A stretch of 64,000 nucleotides of DNA from positions 1-64,000 of the forward strand of contig CAJUDE010000050.1 in assembly GCA_910585295.1 (NCBI GenBank), written 5' to 3'. Source of the stretch: an uncultured Lachnospiraceae bacterium. Its GTDB lineage: Bacteria; Bacillota; Clostridia; Lachnospirales; Lachnospiraceae. Of the stretch, positions 17,901-24,449 are shown in pieces; the first letter of the stretch is position 1, and the number at the start of each line of letters is the position of its first letter. The notes under the pieces were generated by a model that saw only the letters and a list, made by a program, of their open reading frames with translations, had not been told where the DNA came from and did no database searches. The position numbers and the translations under genes are program-made.

Positions 17901-18644
17901 ATGTTAAGCAAGGTACAGGGCAATACAAGGAACGGGTATTTTACACAGGCGTCGGCAGAATACGCAAATGGGATGGACCCAAAGGGAGCGGGAAGCTTTT
18001 GCGGGATGTTCCAAAAAGAATGCGCTGAGAAGGAAAAAGAGAAGCTTTTGGACGAGGTGGGCCGTTCCCCGGAGGAATACAAGGGGTATGGGGCAAATGG
18101 GATGTGGAATGGCAGTATCCCTAATGTGCATTTAGAGGATCATGGCGCTGACAGGCATTTCGGGCAGGCTGGGCAATCTGGGAATCTGGATATTATGGAC
18201 AGCATACCAGAAGATATGAAGGATGAGGTGGTAAAAAAGCTGCTTGGGGACCGGAATGCGCCATATTCTATCCTGGCGGATGAAAACGGCCAGATAAGCT
18301 ACAATGGGGTAATGTTCCAGTGTGATTTTGAAAAGAACAGGCTGTGCCTGGGGGATGTGTCAAATCCAGACAACTGCTTGAATATCCCATTGGAAAAAGG
18401 CGGCTGCCTGTTGGTGAACCGGGATAATATTGACGGGCTTATCCAGGCAATCGGCATGTTTTCCCCAGGGGACGTCAACCGGATTATGCGGGCGATTGCG
18501 CAGGACGCCAAGCTGCAGCAGGTAAAATATGAGATTGAGGATAAAACCAGCGGGGAACAGGTGCTGGCAAGTAAGGATAAGGAACCCGGAGGGGCAAAGG
18601 CGCTGAACCGGGCAAAGGAAGGAGAACATGAATCAGAGAAATAA
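17901..18644 (+). CDS. Unknown protein of the flagellar sigma-28 regulon
   Basis: A 247-residue protein I do not recognise. It has no signal peptide, lipobox or membrane segment. The N-terminal 60 residues are polar and Gly/Ala/Asn-rich, the middle (about 95-200) looks globular (QISYNGVMFQCDFEKNRLCL), and the last 30 residues are charged. The start ATG at 17901 follows AAAGGAGG. It is expressed from a strong sigma-28-type promoter and overlaps the CPBP protease gene by 17 bases, so the two form an operon. A link to motility is inferred from the promoter only. Confidence 0.75.
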   Translation: MLSKVQGNTRNGYFTQASAEYANGMDPKGAGSFCGMFQKECAEKEKEKLLDEVGRSPEEYKGYGANGMWNGSIPNVHLEDHGADRHFGQAGQSGNLDIMDSIPEDMKDEVVKKLLGDRNAPYSILADENGQISYNGVMFQCDFEKNRLCLGDVSNPDNCLNIPLEKGGCLLVNRDNIDGLIQAIGMFSPGDVNRIMRAIAQDAKLQQVKYEIEDKTSGEQVLASKDKEPGGAKALNRAKEGEHESEK

Positions 18645-19506
18645 CCCCTATAGCAATAGCGCGATATTTAAATCGTGGAATGTAATTTACCCAGTGTTTA
18701 TCTATTTTGTGGTGACAAACCTGGCAATGTCGCTGTTTGCCATGCTGGCGTCTTTTCTGGGGGCGGACATCCAGAAACAATATATGGCTTTGCAGACAGC
18801 GACAGTGGCGGTGACGATCCCCTTTATTGTCCGTTATTACCAGAGGGATCGAAAAGAGCCTACGGTGTTTTGGGAGCATATGGGCAAAGAATTCTCTGGG
18901 AAGTCCACTGCCCAGATAGCCGTAAACGGTTTGTTGATGTTTCTGGCAGGGGCAATCCTTGGCATGGCATTGAACAACGCCCTTGCTTTGACTGCCTTAG
19001 AGGAAATTTCAGAGGGGTACCAGGAAGCGGCGGGGCATTTCTTTTCTGGCGGGATATTTTTTGAACTGCTGGGGGCATGCCTTTTGACGCCATTTTTGGA
19101 AGAGCTTCTTTATCGGGGCGTGGTGTATGGAAGGCTTTGCGATTTGATGATACTGAACAATGAGGAGAAAACAGAGGCAGGGACAAAACGGGAAAAGAAC
19201 AGCCGGATGTTAGCCATGGTTTTTTCCGCGCTTTTATTTGGCGTATTGCATATGAACTTAGTGCAGTTTGTCTATGCAGGGGCGTTGGGCATCCTGCTGG
19301 CATGGTTTATGGAGAAATCCGGGCATTTTTATGGTGCGCTGCTTGCGCACATAGGGGCGAACCTAATATCTGTGCTTCGGGTTGAGACAGGGCTGTTTGG
19401 CTGGGCGGAGCAGGACAGGAATGTATTTCTGGGGACAACTGTGGGGCTTGCCCTGGCAGGGGGCGTGCTGCTGGTGGCAATCCAGTTCGTGAACCGTAAG
19501 AGATAG
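18628..19506 (+). CDS. CPBP-family intramembrane glutamic endopeptidase
   Basis: A 292-residue multi-pass membrane protein with the three CPBP/Abi motifs: LEELLYRG (paired Glu and Arg), FGVLHMN and ALLAHIGANL. Family members cleave within membranes (Rce1-like) and in bacteria are often linked to bacteriocin self-protection or peptide maturation. Here it overlaps the sigma-28-driven unknown gene, so it may act on or with that product; this is inference. The start follows AAGGAG. Confidence 0.88.
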   Translation: MNQRNNPYSNSAIFKSWNVIYPVFIYFVVTNLAMSLFAMLASFLGADIQKQYMALQTATVAVTIPFIVRYYQRDRKEPTVFWEHMGKEFSGKSTAQIAVNGLLMFLAGAILGMALNNALALTALEEISEGYQEAAGHFFSGGIFFELLGACLLTPFLEELLYRGVVYGRLCDLMILNNEEKTEAGTKREKNSRMLAMVFSALLFGVLHMNLVQFVYAGALGILLAWFMEKSGHFYGALLAHIGANLISVLRVETGLFGWAEQDRNVFLGTTVGLALAGGVLLVAIQFVNRKR

Positions 19507-19574
19507 TGTGAAATATAAAGAGGCGCAGATTGCAAAATGAAAGTTTATCGCTTTGCAATCTGCCTATGAGTAGG

Positions 19575-19601
19575 GAATCCCGCTTGCGGGATTCTTTTTT
19601 T
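19575..19601 (+). terminator. Terminator after the CPBP gene
   Basis: GAATCCCGC (19575-19583) pairs with GCGGGATTC (19586-19594), followed by T7. An additional 12-bp hairpin lies just upstream (19525-19536 with 19552-19563). Confidence 0.88.
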
Positions 19602-19790
19602 ATCTTATAGAAAATTCCTTGTTACTGTGAAGTGTTAAAGTATATAAATTTCCTATAAGATAAAAAATTATGCGCAGCTCGCGGAGAGGGAATTTATTGC
19701 TACGCAATCCGCTCGCGCGCGGAGAATGCGCTGTGCGCATTCTTTGTTCCCGCAGCCGCGCTTCGGCGAGCCAGACTCTTTGCTTTTGTA
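19601..19790. repeat. Hairpin-cluster intergenic repeat, copy 1
   Basis: Inverted arms of 16 bp (19601-19616 and 19647-19662, 15/16 matching) enclose an AT-rich core. A run of small GC-rich palindromes follows at 19670-19770, including ATTGC/GCAAT and ATGCGC/GCGCAT. The same architecture recurs at 30906-31025. In both cases it sits directly behind an operon terminator. Confidence 0.6.
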
Positions 19791-19818
19791 AAAAATAAAA
19801 ATAAAGTAATTGTTATAA

Positions 19819-19847
19819 TTGACAGAAAAAGTAGTATTTGTTATAGT
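19819..19847 (+). promoter_or_regulatory. Sigma-A promoter for the acyl-CoA dehydrogenase fusion
   Basis: TTGACA (19819-19824), a 17-base spacer and TATAGT (19842-19847): near-consensus. A TTATAA half-site at 19813-19818 gives a 10/14 match to the PerR box (TTATAATNATTATAA) over 19804-19818. Peroxide control is possible but weakly supported. Confidence 0.85.
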
Positions 19848-19906
19848 GAAATCAGTTAAAATATATAATAACCGAATTAATATATAGAGAAAAGGAGGTA
19901 GTACAT

Positions 19907-21823
19907 ATGTTATTCCAGACTACATCAGATCACGAAGCGTTACGGGCGAAAATCCGTGCCTTTGCGGAAGAGGAAATCAAGCCTATTGCATTTTCCCTGG
20001 ACCAGGAAAACCAGTTCCCAGATGAGGCGGTGAAAAAGCTTGGCGAAATGGGGCTTATGGGCATCCCTTATCCCAAAGAGTACGGAGGGGCGGGGCTTGA
20101 CATCACAAGCTATGCTATAGCAGTGGAAGAGCTTGCAAGGGTAGATGGGGGTTCCGGCGTAATATTGTCCGCCCATGTTTCCCTGGGGTCATTCCCAATT
20201 TTTGCTTTTGGCAATGAAATGCAGAAGCAGAAATACCTTATTCCCCTGGCAAAAGGGGAGAAGATTGCAGCGTTTGGGCTGACGGAGCCGAATGCAGGGT
20301 CAGACGCAGGGGGTACGGAGACAACTGCCCTGGACAAAGGGAACTATTACCTTTTAAATGGAGGGAAAATCTTTATCACTAACGCGCCCAAGGCAGACAC
20401 TTATGTGGTGTTTGCAGTGACTACGCCAGATATCGGCACCCGCGGGATATCTGCCTTTATTGTGGAGAAAGGCTGGGAAGGCTTTGAATTTGGCGACCAT
20501 TATGACAAAATGGGCATCCGTTCCTCTACTACGGCGGAGCTGATATTTAATGATGTAAAAGTTCCCAAGGAAAATCTTTTGGGCAAGGAAGGGGAAGGGT
20601 TCAAAATTGCAATGGCAACCTTAGACGGCGGGCGTATCGGGATTGCTGCCCAGGCGCTTGGGATTGCCCAGGGCGCTTTTGAGCAGGCTTTGGATTATGC
20701 CAAAGAACGCGTCCAGTTTGGGAAGCCGATTGCTGCCCAGCAGGGAATTTCCTTTAAACTTGCGGATATGGCGACAAAACTGCGCTGCGCCCGTTTTCTT
20801 GTGTATTCCGCGGCAGAATTAAAAGAAGCCCATAGCCCATACGCGATGGAAGCGGCTATGGCCAAAATGTATGCATCTGACATTGCATTGGAAGTTACAA
20901 ACAGCGCAATGCAGATTTTTGGCGGCACTGGCTTCTTGAAGGGCATGGATGTGGAACGTATGTACCGTGATGCAAAAATCACTACAATATATGAAGGGAC
21001 CAATGAAATCCAGCGTGTGGTAATTGCGTCTAACCTAATTGGGAGGATGCCGAAGGATTCTAAGGGTGGCGGCGGCCGTTCTGCAGCCAAAAAGCCAGCG
21101 CCAATTACAGGGGTCCGCAAAGGGCATATGTTCCGGGAAGGCGGGGCGAAAGAAAGGGTAGACGCCTTGGTGGAAGCCCTGAAAAAAGATGGGCATGACT
21201 TCACTGTAGGCATTCCGGCAGATACGCCCATTGCCCAGGCGGAGCGTGTTGTTTCTGCAGGCAAAGGCATTGGCAGCAAAGAGAACATGAAATTAATAGA
21301 GGACCTTGCAAAAGCGGCAGGAGCGGCAATCGGTTCTTCCCGTCCAGTGGCGGAGACTTTGAAATATGTGCCGTTAAGCCGCTATGTTGGGATGTCTGGA
21401 CAGAAATTCAGAGGGAACCTTTACATTGCCTGCGGGATTTCCGGGGCAGTCCAGCATTTGAAAGGGATTAAGGACGCGTCCACGATTGTGGCAATCAACA
21501 AAAATGGGAATGCCCCGATTTTCAAAAACTGCGACTATGGAATTGTGGGGGACGTGAATGAAATCCTTCCACTTTTGGCAGAGGCATTGGATACAGGCGA
21601 GAAGCAGCCAGCGCCTCCTATGGTAAAAATGAAACGTCCGCCAGTCCCCAAGCCAACGCCAATTGGTAAAAGGTATGTATGCAGCGGATGCGGCTATGAG
21701 TATATCCCAGAAGAGGGGGATGAGGATTCCGGCGCAGCCCCAGGGACGCTTTTTGAAAAACTTCCAGATGATTGGGTATGCCCAGAGTGCGCAGAGGGCA
21801 AAGGCCAGTTTATCGAGAGTTAA
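19907..21823 (+). CDS. Acyl-CoA dehydrogenase - EtfA FAD domain - rubredoxin fusion
   Basis: A 638-residue three-part flavoprotein. Residues 1-380 are a full acyl-CoA dehydrogenase (AAFGLTEPNAGSDAGGTET; catalytic Glu363 in TTIYEGTNEIQR). Residues about 445-562 match the C-terminal FAD-binding domain of electron-transfer flavoprotein alpha (VVSAGKGIGSKENM; GSSRPVAET; QKFRGNLYIACGISGAVQH; INKNGNAPIF). Residues 589-634 are a rubredoxin with ligands C592, C595, C625 and C628. The EtfA N-domain and EtfB are absent, so it is not a normal bifurcating ETF. Electrons from an acyl-CoA could pass from FAD to FAD to the Fe(Cys)4 centre within one chain. The flavodiiron gene follows 54 bases later, a natural acceptor. 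Substrate chain length is unknown. Confidence 0.92.
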   Translation: MLFQTTSDHEALRAKIRAFAEEEIKPIAFSLDQENQFPDEAVKKLGEMGLMGIPYPKEYGGAGLDITSYAIAVEELARVDGGSGVILSAHVSLGSFPIFAFGNEMQKQKYLIPLAKGEKIAAFGLTEPNAGSDAGGTETTALDKGNYYLLNGGKIFITNAPKADTYVVFAVTTPDIGTRGISAFIVEKGWEGFEFGDHYDKMGIRSSTTAELIFNDVKVPKENLLGKEGEGFKIAMATLDGGRIGIAAQALGIAQGAFEQALDYAKERVQFGKPIAAQQGISFKLADMATKLRCARFLVYSAAELKEAHSPYAMEAAMAKMYASDIALEVTNSAMQIFGGTGFLKGMDVERMYRDAKITTIYEGTNEIQRVVIASNLIGRMPKDSKGGGGRSAAKKPAPITGVRKGHMFREGGAKERVDALVEALKKDGHDFTVGIPADTPIAQAERVVSAGKGIGSKENMKLIEDLAKAAGAAIGSSRPVAETLKYVPLSRYVGMSGQKFRGNLYIACGISGAVQHLKGIKDASTIVAINKNGNAPIFKNCDYGIVGDVNEILPLLAEALDTGEKQPAPPMVKMKRPPVPKPTPIGKRYVCSGCGYEYIPEEGDEDSGAAPGTLFEKLPDDWVCPECAEGKGQFIES

Positions 21824-21877
21824 CATGCGGGCAGGAAAATAATAGGATGCAGTGAAAAGGCAAAAGGAGGAAAGAAT

Positions 21878-23092
21878 ATGTATTGTGTACGAAGCGTTAC
21901 GGAAGACTTGTACTGGGTCGGCGCCAATGACCATAGGCTCCACCTGTTTGAAAACATCCACCCAATCCCTTATGGTGTAAGCTATAATGCGTATCTGCTG
22001 ATGGATAAAGAAACTGTCCTTTTTGACACTGTGGACTGGTCGGCATGCCGCCAGTTGATGGAGAATTTGGACCATGTGCTGGATGGGCGCCCGCTGGACT
22101 GGCTGGTAGTCAACCATATGGAGCCGGACCATGGGGCTTCGGTCGAACAAATTTTATTGCGTTACCCCAAAGTAAAAGTGATTTCCACAGAGAAGTCCTT
22201 TATGCTGATGCGCCAGTTTGGGTTCCATCCAGATGCCCATGAATGCATTACAGTAGCGGAAGGGGACACCCATTGCTTTGGGAGCCATACGGTGACCTTT
22301 GTCGAGGCTCCTATGGTGCATTGGCCGGAGGCAATGGTAACTTTTGACACTACCAATGGCGTGCTGTTCTCAGCAGATGCTTTTGGCTCCTTTATTGCGC
22401 TGGATGGCAAGCTGTTTGCAGATGAAGTGGACTTTGACCGGGACTGGATTGATGAAGCCCGCCGCTACCTGACGAATATTGTAGGGAAATATGGCCCGCA
22501 CATCCAACTCCTTTTGAAAAAGGCAGGGGGCATATTAGACCAGATAAAGTATATCTGCCCGCTCCATGGGCCTGTGTGGCGTAAGGACTTAGGGTATTTT
22601 ATAGACAAATATGACAAATGGAGCCGTTATGAGCCAGAAGTGAAAGGCGTTATGATTGCATATGCTTCTATGTATGGGAATACGGAAGGCGCAGCCCAGG
22701 CATTGGCAAGCAGGCTATGTGAAAAAGGATGCACAGATGTGGCGGTGTATGATGTGTCTAACACCCATGTGTCCGATTTGATCTCGGAGGCATTTAAATA
22801 CAGCCATATTGTCCTGGCTTCTGTTACTTACAATTTGGGCATTTACCCGGTGATGCATAACTTCCTTATGGACATGAAGGCGCTGAACTTGCAAAAACGT
22901 ACCTTTGCCCTGATTGAAAATGGTTCTTGGGCATGCAAGTCTGGGGATTTGATGCAGAAATTTATTGATGAGGAGTTAAAGGACATGACTGTCCTAAATG
23001 AAAGGTTAAGCATTGCCTCCTCTATGGGCGCAGACAAGAACGTTGATTTGGACGCGCTGGCAGAGGCGATTATTGAGTCTATGAAAGAATAA
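21878..23092 (+). CDS. fprA: Flavodiiron protein (FprA-type O2/NO reductase)
   Basis: A 404-residue A-type flavoprotein. The N-terminal metallo-beta-lactamase-like domain has the diiron ligands H80-M-E82-P-D84-H85, H148, D167 and H230. The C-terminal flavodoxin domain begins near residue 255 (MIAYASMYGNTEGAAQ). Family members take electrons from rubredoxin and reduce O2 to water (or NO to N2O) in strict anaerobes. The upstream gene encodes a fused rubredoxin, and both are probably on one transcript, ending at the terminator at 23128. The start follows AAAGGAGG. Confidence 0.95.
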   Translation: MYCVRSVTEDLYWVGANDHRLHLFENIHPIPYGVSYNAYLLMDKETVLFDTVDWSACRQLMENLDHVLDGRPLDWLVVNHMEPDHGASVEQILLRYPKVKVISTEKSFMLMRQFGFHPDAHECITVAEGDTHCFGSHTVTFVEAPMVHWPEAMVTFDTTNGVLFSADAFGSFIALDGKLFADEVDFDRDWIDEARRYLTNIVGKYGPHIQLLLKKAGGILDQIKYICPLHGPVWRKDLGYFIDKYDKWSRYEPEVKGVMIAYASMYGNTEGAAQALASRLCEKGCTDVAVYDVSNTHVSDLISEAFKYSHIVLASVTYNLGIYPVMHNFLMDMKALNLQKRTFALIENGSWACKSGDLMQKFIDEELKDMTVLNERLSIASSMGADKNVDLDALAEAIIESMKE

Positions 23093-23127
23093 AAATTGGG
23101 ATGTGTCGGTTGTGTCCCACTATAAAA

Positions 23128-23153
23128 AGAACCCGTGCGCGGGTTCTTTTTTA
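23128..23153. terminator. Bidirectional terminator after fprA
   Basis: AGAACCCG (23128-23135) and CGGGTTCT (23140-23147) flank a TGCG loop, with T5 on the plus side and A5 before the stem. On the minus strand it would also stop the leftward sigma-28 transcript leaving the invertible segment. Confidence 0.88.
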
Positions 23154-23212
23154 AATTCCTGGATATAGGGTATGCTATCCTTACAGTTTCGTATCACAAG
23201 CAAAAAGAAAAA

Positions 23213-23239
23213 TGCAACATTTCTAGCAATAATGTTGCA
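23213..23239 (+). repeat. Left inverted repeat / recombinase site (IR-L)
   Basis: A 27-bp site with arms TGCAACATT and AATGTTGCA around a 9-bp centre (TCTAGCAAT). It is the inverted counterpart of 23925-23951, with 25 of 27 positions identical. The inner arm is identical in both copies; both mismatches are in the outer arm. Paired arms around a short asymmetric centre are the usual layout of tyrosine recombinase core sites. Confidence 0.92.
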
Positions 23240-23257
23240 TTTTCCTTTACAGTTCTT

Positions 23258-23284
23258 ATATCGGAGACAATCTGAAAAACTTTA
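23258..23284 (-). promoter_or_regulatory. Sigma-28 flagellar promoter inside the invertible segment
   Basis: Reading the minus strand: TAAAGTTT (23284-23277), 11 bases, TCCGATAT (23265-23258). The -35 octamer is identical to the classical FliA/SigD consensus, the -10 matches at 7 of 8 positions, and spacing is exact. No other match to this consensus is found between 23952 and the flagellin start. Confidence 0.88.
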
Positions 23285-23324
23285 CCCCTAAAAATCATTT
23301 TTTTAATCCCCCATTAAAATCAGT

Positions 23325-23906
23325 TTATAGTAAGTCAATCCCCATAAAAATGGAGTCCCTTTCATCCTGTGCAATCCCCAAATATTTCTTTGTCACAGCA
23401 TAGGAAGAATGGTTAAAAATTTCCATCAAAAGGGCAGGCGGGACCCCCTGCTTCCAGGCATGGTAGCCAAAAGTCTTGCGCAGGGAGTGGCAGCTTACAT
23501 GGGAGGTGTGCAATGTCTCCTCAGCAGCCTTTTTCATAATGCGGAACGCCTGGGACCGGCTTAGGGGCTTGGTATAATTCGTCGCCTTTGTAAAGATATA
23601 GTCGGACGCCTTGGGGTTGCGGCTTTTGCGGTAACGATCCAGCGTTTTTTGTAACTGGCAGTTTAATGCCACAATATTCTCTTTTCCCGTCTTGCCTTCT
23701 TTTAGGGATACATGCCCATGGAAGCATTTCCTCTCAAAGTCATACACATCCCCCCAGTTTAGGTTCAATATATCGCTAATGCGAAGCGCGGTATGCAGCC
23801 CAAATGTGACCAATGCATAATTCCGTAAGTTAGGGTGGAGATTCTGATAGTAATCTAAAAACTTCCTTAGTTCCTCTTTTTCTCGGATCGGTTGTGTTGT
23901 TCCCAT
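23325..23906 (-). CDS. Small tyrosine recombinase (phase-variation invertase)
   Basis: A 193-residue phage-integrase-family recombinase lacking most of the N-terminal arm-binding domain, the size typical of FimB/FimE- or RecV-like invertases. Catalytic residues are in place: Arg42 (TALRISD), Lys72 or Lys75 (KEGKTGKEN), His140 and Arg143 (CHSLRKT), His166 (IFNHSS) and nucleophile Tyr175 (TKKYLGI). The gene lies inside the segment bounded by its probable sites, so it would invert together with the promoter. The ATG follows GGAGGAATTGAATT on the minus strand. A promoter for the recombinase itself was not found with confidence; transcription may enter from the flank through the repeat. Confidence 0.93.
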   Translation of the reverse strand: MGTTQPIREKEELRKFLDYYQNLHPNLRNYALVTFGLHTALRISDILNLNWGDVYDFERKCFHGHVSLKEGKTGKENIVALNCQLQKTLDRYRKSRNPKASDYIFTKATNYTKPLSRSQAFRIMKKAAEETLHTSHVSCHSLRKTFGYHAWKQGVPPALLMEIFNHSSYAVTKKYLGIAQDERDSIFMGIDLL

Positions 23907-23924
23907 AATTCAATTCCTCCATTC

Positions 23925-23951
23925 TGCAACATTATTGCTAGAACTGTTGTA
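23925..23951 (-). repeat. Right inverted repeat / recombinase site (IR-R)
   Basis: The reverse complement matches IR-L at 25 of 27 positions; the two differences are in the outer arm (23944 and 23950). It lies between the recombinase start and the csrA leader. Confidence 0.92.
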
Positions 23952-24038
23952 AAAGTTTCCTAAGCCAGCCGTTGGTTCTGAATGTGCTTAACAAATTTTA
24001 CCATGGGGGAACCCATAAAGAGGAACAGGAGGTCCATT

Positions 24039-24335
24039 ATGTTGAAATTATCAGTAAAGCCGGGGGAGTATGTCCTGATTGGGGACGACATTAAGCTGGT
24101 GTTCACCGGGGGCAGCTCCAACAACCTGAGGGTCTTGATTGACGCCCCAAGGGCATACAACATTGTCCGCAGCGGGGCGCTGGACCGCTATGGGATGGCT
24201 GCAGGGCCGGGGAACCAGGTGGAGCATTACCGGGACAGGGAGCTTTCCCCAGAGGCAAAAGCAAAAATCAAGGCGATCCTCATGGCGGAGCGCAAGAAGG
24301 CGCGCCGGGAAGGGCGGCAAATGGCGGCAAGGTAA
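24039..24335 (+). CDS. csrA: CsrA-type translational regulator, C-terminally extended
   Basis: A 98-residue CsrA homologue. The first 48 residues follow the CsrA fold (MLKLSVKPGEYVLIGDDIK, then LRVLIDAPRAYNIVR, the latter matching the RNA-contacting strand near the usual R44). Normal CsrA is about 60-75 residues; here about 45 extra residues follow, ending in a basic tail (AERKKARREGRQMAAR). CsrA binds GGA in hairpin loops and blocks ribosome access; in Bacillus it represses flagellin (hag) and is antagonised by FliW. The flagellin gene follows 114 bases downstream with matching leader hairpins. FliW is not in the window. The start at 24039 is set by AGGAGG (24027-24032). Confidence 0.85.
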   Translation: MLKLSVKPGEYVLIGDDIKLVFTGGSSNNLRVLIDAPRAYNIVRSGALDRYGMAAGPGNQVEHYRDRELSPEAKAKIKAILMAERKKARREGRQMAAR

Positions 24336-24375
24336 TAATGCAGCAAAACCCAAAATGGCTGCTTTATTATAAACA

Positions 24376-24441
24376 GAACCCAAAGGAAGGGTTCGGCGCG
24401 CGCAAACGGACTTGCGGCGCAAGCCATAAATGACAAGGAGG
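24376..24441 (+). promoter_or_regulatory. Flagellin leader with predicted CsrA-binding hairpins
   Basis: Hairpin 1: GAACCC (24376-24381), loop AAAGGAA, GGGTTC (24389-24394). Hairpin 2: CGCAA (24401-24405), loop ACGGAC, TTGCG (24412-24416). Both loops display GGA. The Shine-Dalgarno AAGGAGG (24435-24441) is a third GGA. Loop GGA plus SD overlap is the established CsrA target layout. Confidence 0.72.
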
Positions 24442-24449
24442 AAAATATT

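Larger units (their letters stand above)
23213..23951. mobile_element. Predicted invertible segment (flagellin phase switch)
   Basis: A 739-bp stretch bounded by the two inverted 27-bp sites. It contains only a tyrosine recombinase gene (23325-23906, minus) and an outward-pointing sigma-28 promoter (23258-23284, minus). In the orientation given, the promoter fires left towards the fprA terminator. After inversion its -10 would fall near 23899-23906 on the plus strand, about 130 bases upstream of csrA. Inversion itself is inferred, not observed. Confidence 0.85.

Noticed and set aside
23952..24038. Fixed promoter for csrA-flagellin outside the invertible segment
   Set aside because: No -35/-10 pair for sigma-A or sigma-28 with acceptable spacing was found; a TAAAAGTTT near 23950 has no matching -10.
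24339..24367. Terminator between csrA and flagellin
   Set aside because: The GCAGC/GCTGC stem is only 5 bp with a long loop and no clean U-run, so it is at most a weak attenuator.
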